Shown: piece by piece, positions 9,262-18,502 of the stretch
Layout: each line of letters starts with the position of its first letter
Numbering within the stretch: the first letter of the stretch is position 1
Assembly: GCA_902761685.1 (NCBI GenBank)
Contig: CACWLI010000004.1
Span: 1 to 64,000 of the forward strand
DNA from: an uncultured Erysipelotrichaceae bacterium
GTDB taxonomy: Bacteria; Bacillota_I; Bacilli_A; RF39; UBA660
DNA length: 64,000 bases
Direction of reading: 5' to 3'
Program-made: the position numbers and the translations under genes
The notes under the pieces: generated by a model
Seen by the model: only the letters and a program-made list of their open reading frames with translations
Database searches by the model: none
Told to the model about the DNA's origin: nothing

Positions 9262-10062
9262 CTAAATTGGTTCGTTTGTAATCATTTTAGCAGATACAAA
9301 TGTACTTCCATCAACTGTAATTTTATAAACTCCTAAAACTCTCCAGTTTGGTTTTGAATCACCATATTTTAAGTAATTATTAACATTATCTCCTGCAATA
9401 ATACATGCATTAGTATCTAATGTTGTTTTTCCATCTTCACTAACAAATCCTGTAGGATTATTAACATCATTACACTTACATCCTACTGGTTCACTTTTTC
9501 CATTAACATATGCTTGTCCTTTTAATGAACCCTTTGCAAATCCATTACATACAGCAGATACTAATGTGTTAGATTCACCAGTTGGAGTATTATTAGGATC
9601 TGATCCCTCTTCTGGATCAACATATTCTGCTGTTACACCAGCAGCTTGTTTTGTAAGAATTACATAATGGCTATTTAATGTTTTACTTTTGTCCATTGGA
9701 TTAACGACACATCCATTATTTGTAATGTACTTGTATTCAGTACCATTATCTATAACAACTAATCCTTTATTTGAATCAGTATTACAAGCACCTTTTCCAT
9801 TTTCCAAATCAGCTGTTACATAATTAGCATCAATAAGTTCATATACATAAACTGGAACTTGTTCAGCCCCATTAAATATATCTTCATTATTGTTACCATA
9901 TAATACAGCAGCAGCCTCTATATTTTCTTTCTTTTGTTCATAAAGTCTTTCATTAACTCCCTTGTTAATATTAATAACACTAGGAACAATAATTACACTA
10001 AGAACACCAATAATTACAATTACAACTAATAATTCAACTAATGTAAAACCTTTTTTATTCAT
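9262..10062 (-). CDS. Type IV prepilin-like protein
   Basis: The 266-residue protein begins MNKKGFTLVELLVVIVIIGV, the prepilin peptidase motif with cleavage between Gly5 and Phe6 and Glu at mature position 5. A hydrophobic helix follows. The globular part has several cysteines (for example CNTD, CVVN, CKCND) and ends in a beta-rich segment around NWRVLGVYKITVDG. Pseudopilins of this kind build competence or secretion pili assembled by a PilB/GspE-type ATPase, one of which is encoded at 21717. The leader (AGAGGTTAGAGAT before ATG) closely matches that of the pilin at 21035. It has its own promoter at 10087-10115. Confidence 0.85.
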   Translation of the reverse strand: MNKKGFTLVELLVVIVIIGVLSVIIVPSVININKGVNERLYEQKKENIEAAAVLYGNNNEDIFNGAEQVPVYVYELIDANYVTADLENGKGACNTDSNKGLVVIDNGTEYKYITNNGCVVNPMDKSKTLNSHYVILTKQAAGVTAEYVDPEEGSDPNNTPTGESNTLVSAVCNGFAKGSLKGQAYVNGKSEPVGCKCNDVNNPTGFVSEDGKTTLDTNACIIAGDNVNNYLKYGDSKPNWRVLGVYKITVDGSTFVSAKMITNEPI

Positions 10063-10086
10063 ATCTCTAACCTCTATTCTATAATT

Positions 10087-10115
10087 ATTATAATCAAAAC
10101 AGAAATTATTTTCAA
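10087..10115 (-). promoter_or_regulatory. Sigma-A-type promoter of the first pilin gene
   Basis: Minus-strand TTGAAA (10110-10115) and TATAAT (10087-10092) are separated by 17 bases. The -35 box overlaps the stop codon region of engB. Confidence 0.7.
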
Positions 10116-10714
10116 GAGTTTTTAGATATTATATTTTCTATTATTTCATATACTCTTTCTTTACCTACTTTAGTAAGGCTTGAAAAGTTAACTATTTCAT
10201 CTCCTAAAGCTGGATTTAATGTCTTTTTAATTAAATCATCTTGTTTAACCCTAAGTCCTCTATTAACTTTATCATATTTTGTACAAATAATAGTAACTGG
10301 AAGATTATAATACTTTAAAAATTTATACATAAGAATATCATCTTCTGTTGGTTTATGTCTATAATCAACTAGTAAAAATACATGTTTTAAGTATGGTCTT
10401 TGTTTTAAGTATTCCTCAATCATAATACCAAACTTTTCCATTTGCTTTTTACTTGTTTGAGCATATCCATATCCTGGAACATCAACTATATAAAACTCAT
10501 TATTAACTAAATAAAAGTTTAAAGTTTGTGTCTTTCCAGGTTTAGAACTTGTTCTTGCTAAATTTTTTCTGTTAATAACAGTATTAATAAAACTACTTTT
10601 ACCAACATTACTTCTTCCTAAAATCAAAAACTCACTTTTCTTATCTTCAGGATATTGACTTATTCTAACAGCAATAATTGGTTCTTCTACACTAACTACT
10701 TCCATTATAATCAC
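10112..10714 (-). CDS. engB: Ribosome biogenesis GTPase EngB (YsxC/YihA)
   Basis: The 200-residue protein has G1 GRSNVGKSSF (about 33-42), G3 DVPGYG and G4 TKYD, the EngB pattern, and acts in large ribosomal subunit assembly. The frame opens with GTG at 10714, which overlaps the nrnA stop as GTGA; an in-frame ATG three codons later (10705) is an alternative start. No clear terminator follows; the pilin promoter begins at its stop codon. Confidence 0.93.
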   Translation of the reverse strand: MIIMEVVSVEEPIIAVRISQYPEDKKSEFLILGRSNVGKSSFINTVINRKNLARTSSKPGKTQTLNFYLVNNEFYIVDVPGYGYAQTSKKQMEKFGIMIEEYLKQRPYLKHVFLLVDYRHKPTEDDILMYKFLKYYNLPVTIICTKYDKVNRGLRVKQDDLIKKTLNPALGDEIVNFSSLTKVGKERVYEIIENIISKNS

Positions 10715-11667
10715 TCTTTTTCTTTGAATTCTTTACATACATTAGATAAATCTTTCATAAGTTCATCTATTTGCTCTTTTGTAGCATTTCTAACTCCACT
10801 TGCAAATTTGTGACCACCGCCATTATATTTACTAGCAATCTCATTTATAACTGGTCCTCTACTTCTAATGTTTACTTTATATAAATTAACTTTAGTATCA
10901 AATGTAATAAATGCCCATACTATTATTTCATTTATATTATTGAAATCATTTATCATATTAGATGCAGCAGCCAAGTCTGCTCCAAATGATGATAATATTT
11001 CATCATCAATAATAACACTTGCAAATCCATTTTTATCTACTTTTAAAGTAGATGCAATATGTCCCATTAATCTTACTTCACTAAGTGGTTTAGCATATAC
11101 TTTTCTATATAAACTTTCAATATCTAATTTATATTTTTTTATTAAATTAGATACAAGTTCAAAAGTTCTACTATTAACTCCATATAAGAATCTATTAGTA
11201 TCACTAACTATTCCTATATAAATATGACCAGCAATTGATTCATTCATTTTAAGTCTTGTATTTGATATTACTTCATATACTAATTCACTAGCAGAACTAG
11301 CATCTTCTCTAATATATTCAACATTACCAAACTTATCTACAAATGGATGATGATCAATCTTAACTACATTTTTAAATGATGAAAAGTTATCTATATCTAC
11401 TCTTTTATTATCAGGAGTATCAGTAACTATTAATAAACCATTTTCATAATCATAATTATCAATTTTATCTATTTTTCCAAAATATTTAAACCTAGATACA
11501 CTAGTACCTACAGCATAAACTTCTTTATCTGGAAAAGTTAGTTTAATTGATTCTTTTAATGACATCTGACTTCCGAATGCATCTGGATCTGGTCCAATAT
11601 GTCTAGCAATATAAATTTTTTTATATTTTTTTATTTCATTATAAATTGCTTTATAAATATTATTCAT
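10711..11667 (-). CDS. nrnA: DHH-family oligoribonuclease / pAp phosphatase NrnA
   Basis: The 318-residue protein carries the DHH phosphoesterase motifs: HIGPDPDA (23-30), VTDT (81-84), IDHH (104-107) and the C-terminal DHHA1 signature GGGHKFASG. NrnA degrades short RNA oligonucleotides and removes phosphate from 3'-phosphoadenosine 5'-phosphate in the cytosol. It is co-transcribed with engB through a GTGA overlap and lies 18 bases after ackA. Confidence 0.9.
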   Translation of the reverse strand: MNNIYKAIYNEIKKYKKIYIARHIGPDPDAFGSQMSLKESIKLTFPDKEVYAVGTSVSRFKYFGKIDKIDNYDYENGLLIVTDTPDNKRVDIDNFSSFKNVVKIDHHPFVDKFGNVEYIREDASSASELVYEVISNTRLKMNESIAGHIYIGIVSDTNRFLYGVNSRTFELVSNLIKKYKLDIESLYRKVYAKPLSEVRLMGHIASTLKVDKNGFASVIIDDEILSSFGADLAAASNMINDFNNINEIIVWAFITFDTKVNLYKVNIRSRGPVINEIASKYNGGGHKFASGVRNATKEQIDELMKDLSNVCKEFKEKE

Positions 11668-11685
11668 ATTTTACTCTTTTCTATT

Positions 11686-12864
11686 TTATTCATTAATTAA
11701 ATCATATGTATCTTTAGCTATCATTAATTCTTCATCTGTTGGAACTACACATACTTTAATAGTTGAATCTTCTGTACTGATTTCACCAGTAATTCCACGA
11801 GTAGCATTCTTTTCTTCATCTAATTTAACACCCATAAATGCAAGTTTATCTGCTACCATTTTACGAACTAAATCACTATTTTCTCCTACTCCAGCAGTAA
11901 ATACAATATAATCAGCACCTTCTAATTTAGCATTATACATTACAATATAATCAACTATTTTATTTGCATAAATATTCATTGCTGTAATACATTTAGGATC
12001 TCTATTATTATAACCTTCTTCAATATCTCTCATATCACTTGATACACCAGTTAAACCAAGCATACCACTCTTCTTTTGTAAATCATTCATAACATCATCA
12101 AATTTTTTCTTAGTTTGACTAATTACATATGGAAGAAGTCCTACATCTATATCTCCACAACGAGTTCCCATTACAACTCCTGGTGTTGGAGTGAATCCCA
12201 TTGATGTAGCAACACATTTACCATCACGAATAGCACATAATGAAGCACCATTACCAATGTGACAACTAATAATCTTTTTATCTTCTCCTAGTATTTCTTT
12301 CATCTTATTAGCAATAAATCTATGAGATGTACCATGGAATCCATATCTTCTAACTCCATATCTTTCATACCATTCATATGGTACTGCATATAAGAATTCT
12401 TCTTCTTTCATAGTTTGATGAAAAGCAGTATCAAATACAGCAACCATTGGAGTATTTGGTAAAACTTCCATAAAGCTTCTAACTCCTACTAAATTAGCTG
12501 GATTATGAAGTGGTGCAAGTGGAACTAATTTTTCAACAGTAGCTAAAACATCTTCATTAATTAATACACTTTCAGTATATTTATCTCCACCATGAACTAA
12601 TCTATGTCCAACTCCATCAATCTCATCATATGATTTAATAACTTTATAATTAATTAATTCATCTAATAAAATCTTAACAGCATCTGTATGATTTTCTAAC
12701 TTAACTTCTTTTCTATCTTTATTACCATTGTATTTTATAGTATAAAAACTACCTTCAATTCCTATTTTTTCAAAAGTACCATTAATAATTACTTTTTCTT
12801 CTGGTAATTCTAATAATGTAAATTTTAATGATGAACTACCAGCATTAACACTTAATATTTTCAT
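11686..12864 (-). CDS. ackA: Acetate kinase
   Basis: The 392-residue protein is normal length for acetate kinase, which makes ATP and acetate from acetyl phosphate and is typical of a fermentative lifestyle. Motifs include NAGSSSLKF at the N-terminus, DTAFHQTM, the phosphate-binding GNGASLCAI and TAGVGENS. Phosphotransacetylase is not adjacent. A TATAAT box at 12896-12901 lies upstream, though the -35 is weak. Together with nrnA and engB it may form one transcript. Confidence 0.95.
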   Translation of the reverse strand: MKILSVNAGSSSLKFTLLELPEEKVIINGTFEKIGIEGSFYTIKYNGNKDRKEVKLENHTDAVKILLDELINYKVIKSYDEIDGVGHRLVHGGDKYTESVLINEDVLATVEKLVPLAPLHNPANLVGVRSFMEVLPNTPMVAVFDTAFHQTMKEEEFLYAVPYEWYERYGVRRYGFHGTSHRFIANKMKEILGEDKKIISCHIGNGASLCAIRDGKCVATSMGFTPTPGVVMGTRCGDIDVGLLPYVISQTKKKFDDVMNDLQKKSGMLGLTGVSSDMRDIEEGYNNRDPKCITAMNIYANKIVDYIVMYNAKLEGADYIVFTAGVGENSDLVRKMVADKLAFMGVKLDEEKNATRGITGEISTEDSTIKVCVVPTDEELMIAKDTYDLINE

Positions 12865-12912
12865 AATTCTTTTTCCTTCCTTCTATATCGTTTTTATTAT
12901 AGCAAATAAAAG

Positions 12913-12940
12913 AAAAAAGTGAAATAATTTTTCACTTTTT
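12913..12940 (-). terminator. Rho-independent terminator between a membrane-protein gene and ackA
   Basis: AAAAAGTGAAA and TTTCACTTTTT form a stem around a short loop. The stop codon of the membrane-protein gene (12932-12934) is inside the stem. Confidence 0.8.
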
Positions 12941-13372
12941 AATTTTTCTTAGTATTTTATTTTTATTATTTTTAAGTTTTTCAACTATTTTGTTTTTTTC
13001 TTTTTTCTTTTCTACACATAGCACTGTATAAATATTCAATAATAAATAATATGCAACTACAAATGAGAAAAAATGTGATAAATGCATATAAGAAACTACT
13101 ACATATTTATTATATATCACTGAAAGTATTCCAATAACAAAAGTAAATATTAAATAAGACATAGGCATTATAATATTCTTAAAATTATACTTAGTTTTTA
13201 TAATAAAACCAATACTATTAATAATTACAAATATTGCATTAAGTATAATCATTAAATTAATTAAAAATGAATAAATTGTTTCATCAGACATTATTAATGT
13301 TAAATAAATTGCTGAGAGTGAAACTATAAAGCAAACATAATATAAAAGAATATAGTTATTATTTTTTTTCAT
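12932..13372 (-). CDS. Small integral membrane protein of unknown function
   Basis: The 146-residue protein is almost entirely four hydrophobic helices followed by a Lys-rich cytoplasmic tail (about 122-146, many KKK and KNK runs). I recognise no family. It overlaps the preceding gene by 14 bases, so the two are translated together. The positively charged tail points to an N-in, C-in topology. No catalytic residue pattern is visible. Confidence 0.7.
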   Translation of the reverse strand: MKKNNNYILLYYVCFIVSLSAIYLTLIMSDETIYSFLINLMIILNAIFVIINSIGFIIKTKYNFKNIIMPMSYLIFTFVIGILSVIYNKYVVVSYMHLSHFFSFVVAYYLLLNIYTVLCVEKKKEKNKIVEKLKNNKNKILRKIKK

Positions 13373-13937
13373 TATTTAATACCTCTTTTTCCTTAATTAC
13401 GTCAATAAATTTTGATATTAATAATAATTCATTACCATATGCCGCATTCATATTAACACCTATTTTATTTGATCCATATATATCTCTTACTTTATCTTGA
13501 AATCCTATTTCATATTGAAACATATATTTGTCTAATACATTATATTGTTCATTTATGACTGATATTGCTAAAGTATCAAAATAATTATTATCTCTTTCTT
13601 CTTTTGTAATATCACATTTATTATATATATTAGAAAAATTTTGAATTAATGATGGATTATATAAAATTCTATTATTATATTCTTTTAATGACATAACTCC
13701 TTCATATTTATTATTATCAACATAATCAATTAAGTCATAAATTGTTTTTTTACATTCAATACTCTCTATAGTTGATGTTTCTACTCTATATATATCTAAC
13801 CTTTCATCAAATGTATTTGGAACTTTAAAATAGAATTCTTGGGTTAAATTTCTAATATTATAAACTATCAAAAAAATTATAATTATTCCAAATGATAAAC
13901 TAAAATATACTATAAAAGTTCTAATCTTTTCTTTCAT
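13359..13937 (-). CDS. Membrane-anchored protein of unknown function
   Basis: I place the start at the ATG at 13937 because AGGTGAT lies five bases upstream. A longer frame up to 13991 exists but runs through the preceding terminator and has no ribosome site. The 192-residue product has one N-terminal membrane helix (about 8-28) and an acidic, helical outer part with two cysteines. It overlaps the downstream membrane gene by 14 bases. I recognise no family. Confidence 0.7.
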   Translation of the reverse strand: MKEKIRTFIVYFSLSFGIIIIFLIVYNIRNLTQEFYFKVPNTFDERLDIYRVETSTIESIECKKTIYDLIDYVDNNKYEGVMSLKEYNNRILYNPSLIQNFSNIYNKCDITKEERDNNYFDTLAISVINEQYNVLDKYMFQYEIGFQDKVRDIYGSNKIGVNMNAAYGNELLLISKFIDVIKEKEVLNNEKK

Positions 13938-13970
13938 ATTATCACCTATTATAAATATATCATATAAAAT

Positions 13971-13996
13971 AAAAAAAGTGAACATAATCACTTTTT
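13971..13996 (-). terminator. Rho-independent terminator of the small gene at 13988
   Basis: AAAAAGTGA and TCACTTTTT form a nine-base stem around TTATGT, continuing into a T run on the minus strand. The small gene's TGA is within the stem. Confidence 0.8.
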
Positions 13997-14131
13997 AGTT
14001 TTCTCATTATACTTTTGTACTCTATCATATTCTTTATTTTCTTTTTCAAAGTATTCTTGATTTCTTGTGTTTAAACATTTCATTTTATATATTAGTCTAT
14101 TCTTTGTACTAAATTTATTATTCATTAACAT
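13988..14131 (-). CDS. Small charged protein (47 residues), unknown
   Basis: An ATG at 14131 opens a 47-residue frame starting MLMNNKFSTKNRLIYKM and ending in a Lys-rich tail. GGTGA is seven bases upstream. The stop codon sits in a strong terminator hairpin, the same arrangement seen at the end of many confirmed genes in this window, which argues that this is real. It contains no hydrophobic helix. No family is recognised. Confidence 0.5.
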   Translation of the reverse strand: MLMNNKFSTKNRLIYKMKCLNTRNQEYFEKENKEYDRVQKYNEKTKK

Positions 14132-14176
14132 AAATATTCACCATTATATATTATGATTAATAATTATAAATTTATA

Positions 14177-14204
14177 CAAAAAAACTTACTATATACTAGT
14201 AAGT
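14177..14204 (-). terminator. Rho-independent terminator of frr
   Basis: ACTTACTA pairs perfectly with TAGTAAGT, followed by seven T on the minus strand. The frr stop codon TAG (14189-14191) is part of the stem. Confidence 0.85.
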
Positions 14205-14731
14205 TCATTTTCTTTTTCTTTGAATTTTTCATCAACTATTTTATTAAATTTATCTATTTGTTCTTGAACAATTTCTAAACACATATCTTTTTCATCTTCA
14301 GTTAATTCTTCATCTTTTTTTATTTTATTATTTTCATCTTGTCTAATGTTTCTTAAAGCAATCTTTGCTTCTTCTGCCATTTGACTAGCTTGTCTTACAT
14401 ATTCACGTCTAGTTTCACCTGTAAGTTCAGGAATTGTTAACATTATAACTTCTCCATTATTTGTAGGAGCAATACCTAGGTTAGCTTCATATATAGCTTT
14501 TTCTATATTTTTTAAAGATGATTTATCAAATGGTTTTATAGATAAAACTCTTGCTTCTGGTATAGATATAGTTGCTAAGCTTTGAATTGGAGTAGGATTT
14601 CCATAATATTCTACCATAACGTTATGTAAAATATTAGGATTAGCTCTACCTGCTCTTATTGTAGTATATCTACTTTCAAGAGCTTCAATAACTTTATTCA
14701 TTTTATTTTTAATTTCAATTTCATCTATCAT
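14189..14731 (-). CDS. frr: Ribosome recycling factor
   Basis: The 180-residue protein has the RRF signature RAGRANPNIL near the N-terminus and PELTGETRREYV in the middle; the length is normal. It splits post-termination ribosomes together with EF-G. I choose the ATG at 14731 because GAGGG lies eight bases upstream; an in-frame start eight codons earlier lacks a ribosome site and would add non-family residues. The usual neighbours tsf and pyrH are not present here. Confidence 0.95.
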   Translation of the reverse strand: MIDEIEIKNKMNKVIEALESRYTTIRAGRANPNILHNVMVEYYGNPTPIQSLATISIPEARVLSIKPFDKSSLKNIEKAIYEANLGIAPTNNGEVIMLTIPELTGETRREYVRQASQMAEEAKIALRNIRQDENNKIKKDEELTEDEKDMCLEIVQEQIDKFNKIVDEKFKEKENELTSI

Positions 14732-14795
14732 ATTTTTCCCTCGCTTATAAATCAATTATAAAAAATTTTATACTTAAAATCAATATAAAAAGAGA

Positions 14796-17162
14796 CTATT
14801 TGTCTCTTAATATAGCATTATGTTTTTTAACAACTAATTCAATTATTTTATCAAAAGATGGATTGATTTCTTCATCTGATAAAGTTTTCTCATTACTTTC
14901 AAAATATAGATTATATGCGATTGATTTTTTATTATCTTCTATTTTATCTCCTTCATAATAATCAAATACTTCTACTTTAGAAAGTAATTTACCTCCACCT
15001 TGTTTAATTGATGAAATAACATCTTCATTTTTAACATCTTTTGGAAGAATAAATGCAACATCTTTTGATATTCCAGGAAAACGAGAAAATTCTTTAAATT
15101 TAATTTTTCCTACTTTATTATCAAATAATGTTTCTAAATTTATTTCAAGTACATATATTTCATCTTTAGTAATTCTTGGATGAACTTGTCCAAACATACC
15201 AACTACTTTACCGCTAACATTAATATAACAACTCTTAGTTGGATGCATTTCTTCAGGTAATTCTTTTACAACAAATGAATATCTATTTTGATAACCTAAA
15301 CTATCAAGTAATTCTTCTACTATTCCTTTTACAGTATAAAAATCATGATATTCTTTATTTAAACCTTCAGTATAAACACCTGTTAATAAACATGCAAGCT
15401 TATTCTCTTCAATATATTCACCATTTATTAAACTATATCCTCTACCTATTTCAAATATAGATAAATCTTTAATGTTTCTTGCTTTATTATATTTATATAC
15501 ATCTAATAATGATGTGATTAAACTATGTCTTAAAACACTTCTTTCTTCAGTTAAAGGTGATAATATTTTTATTAAACCAAATTCATCGTTTGTAAATTTA
15601 AACACATCATCAACATTTATTAAAGAATAAGTAATTACTTCATTTAATCCAAGACCGACCATTATATCTCTAATAATTCTATCTTTTTTATTATATTTTC
15701 CTGGAGTACTTTCAAATACTGGAAGTGTACTATTGATATTATCTACTCCATATACTCTACTTACTTCTTCTATTAAATCTTCAGGGATAGAAATATCTAT
15801 TCTTCTTGTTGGAACAGTTACTTTAAATTTACCACTCTTAACTTCAACTTTGAAATTAAGTTTATTAAATACATCTTTAACATCTTCTTCATTTAAATTA
15901 TATCCAAGTACACTATTTATTTTATCTAAAGTAATTTCTATTACTTTTTCATTTCTATCAAGTGTATTATATTCTAACATCCCATCAAGAACTTCTCCAC
16001 CTGCATAGTTTTGTAACATATTACATGCTCTGTCAATAGCCATATAACATCTATTAACATCTAATCCTTTTTCATATCTAATACTTGCTTCACTTCTAAC
16101 AAGTTTTCTAGATGTTTTTCTAATATTAATTGGATTAAATATAGCACATTCAATAACTACATTTTTAGTATTTTCATCTATCTCAGTAGAAAATCCTCCC
16201 ATTACTCCTGCAAGACCAATTGGATCTTTACCATTAGTAATAATAATATCATCACTATCTAGTATTCTTTCTTGATTATCAAGTGTTAATAATGTTTCAC
16301 CATTTTTAGCATTTCTACTAGCTATTACTTTTCCAAGTTTATCTGCATCATAGAAATGTAATGGTTGACCAGTTTCTAACATTACATAATTAGATATATC
16401 AACTACATTATTAATTGATCTAACATTGCAAGCCATTAATCTATTTTTAATAAATAATGGACTTTCTTCTATTTTAATATTATTTACTCTTTTTACTAAG
16501 AATGTATATACATTAGGAGTGTCTACTTTCAATTCTAATAAATCTTTAATATTTTCTTTACTAATGTTATATGTTGTATCTGGAAGATTAACTTTTTCTC
16601 CAGTAATTGCTGCACTTTCATATGCAAGACCTAACATACTAAGTTCATCTGCTCTATTTGCAGTTAATTCAAAATCTATAATTTTATCATCTAGTTCTAA
16701 ATATTTAATTGCATCTTCTCCTACTGGAGCTTCAAGTGGTAATTCATGAATTCCATTAATGTCTTCTTCACTTAAGAATTTTTTATCTATTCCAAGTTCA
16801 GCTAGTGAACAACACATACCATTTGATTCATAACCTAGAATAGTACTCTTTTTTATTGTTCCACCTGGTAATTCAGCTCCATCTAATGCAACTATTACTT
16901 TAATATTTTTTCTCATATTAGGAGCACCACATATTATATTTAATACTTCATTTCCTACATCAACTTTACATATATGTAAGTGATCACTTTCTGGATGCAT
17001 TTTACATTCTTTTACTTCACCAACTACAAGTTTAGTAGCATTTACTAAATCAAATACGCTTTCATATTCATTACCTAATTTTAACATTGAATTAGCATAT
17101 TCCATGAAATCAATTTTTTCTAAATTAGTATAATCATTAACAAATTTACGACTAAGTCTCAT
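14796..17162 (-). CDS. pheT: Phenylalanine-tRNA ligase beta subunit
   Basis: The 788-residue protein contains the N-terminal tRNA-binding OB domain (about 40-150, KLVVGEVKECKMHPESDHL), the B3/B4 editing region, B5 and the C-terminal anticodon-binding ferredoxin-like domain (FSRFPGISKDVAFIL). It forms an alpha2-beta2 enzyme with PheS. It starts two bases after pheS and shares its T-box control. Confidence 0.96.
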   Translation of the reverse strand: MRLSRKFVNDYTNLEKIDFMEYANSMLKLGNEYESVFDLVNATKLVVGEVKECKMHPESDHLHICKVDVGNEVLNIICGAPNMRKNIKVIVALDGAELPGGTIKKSTILGYESNGMCCSLAELGIDKKFLSEEDINGIHELPLEAPVGEDAIKYLELDDKIIDFELTANRADELSMLGLAYESAAITGEKVNLPDTTYNISKENIKDLLELKVDTPNVYTFLVKRVNNIKIEESPLFIKNRLMACNVRSINNVVDISNYVMLETGQPLHFYDADKLGKVIASRNAKNGETLLTLDNQERILDSDDIIITNGKDPIGLAGVMGGFSTEIDENTKNVVIECAIFNPINIRKTSRKLVRSEASIRYEKGLDVNRCYMAIDRACNMLQNYAGGEVLDGMLEYNTLDRNEKVIEITLDKINSVLGYNLNEEDVKDVFNKLNFKVEVKSGKFKVTVPTRRIDISIPEDLIEEVSRVYGVDNINSTLPVFESTPGKYNKKDRIIRDIMVGLGLNEVITYSLINVDDVFKFTNDEFGLIKILSPLTEERSVLRHSLITSLLDVYKYNKARNIKDLSIFEIGRGYSLINGEYIEENKLACLLTGVYTEGLNKEYHDFYTVKGIVEELLDSLGYQNRYSFVVKELPEEMHPTKSCYINVSGKVVGMFGQVHPRITKDEIYVLEINLETLFDNKVGKIKFKEFSRFPGISKDVAFILPKDVKNEDVISSIKQGGGKLLSKVEVFDYYEGDKIEDNKKSIAYNLYFESNEKTLSDEEINPSFDKIIELVVKKHNAILRDK

Positions 17163-17164
17163 TT

Positions 17165-18205
17165 TTATATCTCCTTTCTATCAAAGTTTTTAAGGAATCT
17201 ATAATCATTTGTAAAATAATCTCTTATATTATTAACACCATATTTAAGTGATGCCACTCTTTCAATACCTACTCCAAAAGCAAACCCTTGATATTTATTG
17301 TGATCAAATCCACAACCCTCAAGTACATTTGGATGAACCATACCACAACCAAGTATTTCAATCCAACCTGTTCCTTTACAAATATTACATCCTTTAGTAC
17401 CACATTTAAAACATGATACATCTACTTCATAACTTGGTTCTGTAAATGGGAAGAAACTTGCTCTAAATCTTATTTCTCTAGATTCACCAAACATCTTTTT
17501 AGCAAATAATTCAAGAGTTCCTTTTAAATCTGAAAGTGAAATATTTTCACCAACAACTAATCCTTCAATTTGACTAAATTGATGTGAGTGAGTTGCATCA
17601 TCATCATCTCTTCTATATGTTTTACCAGGACAAATTAATTTAAATGGTTTTTTTTCTTGATTAGCAAGCATACTTCTTACTTGAACTGGACTAGTATGAG
17701 GTCTTAATAACATTTCTTCTGTTATATAAAAACTATCTTGTGCCTCTCTAGCCGGATGTCCTTTAGGTAAATTTAACATTTCAAAAGCATATAAATCTTT
17801 TTCTACTTCAGGACCATCAACCACATCATAACCCATAGAAATAAATAAATCTTCTATTTCTTCTCTTACAATAGTAAGTGGGTGACGAGATCCAGCTCTT
17901 CTTTTTTTACTTGGAAGTGTAATATCAATTTTATCACTCTCTAATTTTTTATTTAGAGCTTCATCCTTAATAGCTACAAGTCTATTATTTAAAGCTTCAG
18001 TAATTTCATTTCTAACTTCATTTGATTTACTTCCAACTTCTCTTTTTTCTTCATTAGTTAATGCTCCCATACCAGCCATAATTTCATTAAATACACTTTT
18101 TTTACCGATGTATTTTGATTTAACATTGTTGATATCAGTTTCATTTTCACATTTACTAATTTCACTAATTGCATCACTTTTAATTTGTTCTAGTTTTTCT
18201 ATCAT
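17165..18205 (-). CDS. pheS: Phenylalanine-tRNA ligase alpha subunit
   Basis: The 346-residue protein has the N-terminal coiled coil and a class II catalytic core with motif 2 region [19 protein letters not shown] and motif 3 [10 protein letters not shown] Cys-x2-Cys-x2-Cys cluster ([12 protein letters not shown]) is present, as in some Bacillota enzymes. The ATG at 18205 follows AGGAGG. It is preceded by a T-box leader with a TTC (Phe) specifier candidate. Confidence 0.96.
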   Translation of the reverse strand: MIEKLEQIKSDAISEISKCENETDINNVKSKYIGKKSVFNEIMAGMGALTNEEKREVGSKSNEVRNEITEALNNRLVAIKDEALNKKLESDKIDITLPSKKRRAGSRHPLTIVREEIEDLFISMGYDVVDGPEVEKDLYAFEMLNLPKGHPAREAQDSFYITEEMLLRPHTSPVQVRSMLANQEKKPFKLICPGKTYRRDDDDATHSHQFSQIEGLVVGENISLSDLKGTLELFAKKMFGESREIRFRASFFPFTEPSYEVDVSCFKCGTKGCNICKGTGWIEILGCGMVHPNVLEGCGFDHNKYQGFAFGVGIERVASLKYGVNNIRDYFTNDYRFLKNFDRKEI

Positions 18206-18219
18206 TTTTTCCTCCTAAT

Positions 18220-18418
18220 AAAAAAATCATAAACTAAAGGACGACATTGCCGTGGTACCACCTTAATTCATGATTACATGCACTTTATTTGTTAACGCCA
18301 AATTACGTTCTTTCTAATTGAAGGCGAATTCATGATTATTTATTTATTAGTATTTCACCAGTTAACTAATTCTCTTTAAAATAAATATTAATATCACTAC
18401 TATTTCTTCACAAAAGAT
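18220..18418 (-). promoter_or_regulatory. T-box riboswitch of pheST
   Basis: On the minus strand the conserved T-box AAGGTGGTACCACG lies at 18251-18264. Upstream are AGTAGTGAT, an AGAGA segment and GGTGAAA of stem I, and a GAATTC at 18326-18331 that supplies a TTC (Phe) specifier candidate. The terminator pairs 18261-18274 with 18227-18240 and is followed by seven T (18220-18226). Uncharged tRNA-Phe binding would favour the antiterminator and increase pheST transcription. It fills most of the gap between pheS and the upstream gene. Confidence 0.9.
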
Positions 18419-18424
18419 AAATAA

Positions 18425-18453
18425 ATTTTATCACTAATTATTTAAAATATCAA
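18425..18453 (-). promoter_or_regulatory. Sigma-A promoter of the pheST T-box transcript
   Basis: TTGATA (18448-18453) and TAAAAT (18425-18430) are separated by exactly 17 bases on the minus strand, placing the transcript start about 18418, just before the T-box structure. Confidence 0.8.
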
Positions 18454-18472
18454 TATTTTTCTAGTTACTTAA

Positions 18473-18502
18473 AAAATAAAAATGAACTTAAATAAAGTTC
18501 AT
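18473..18502 (-). terminator. Rho-independent terminator of the anchored unknown at 18502
   Basis: ATGAACTT pairs with AAGTTCAT around five bases, followed by TTTTATTTTTT on the minus strand. It abuts the stop codon at 18502-18504. Confidence 0.8.
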
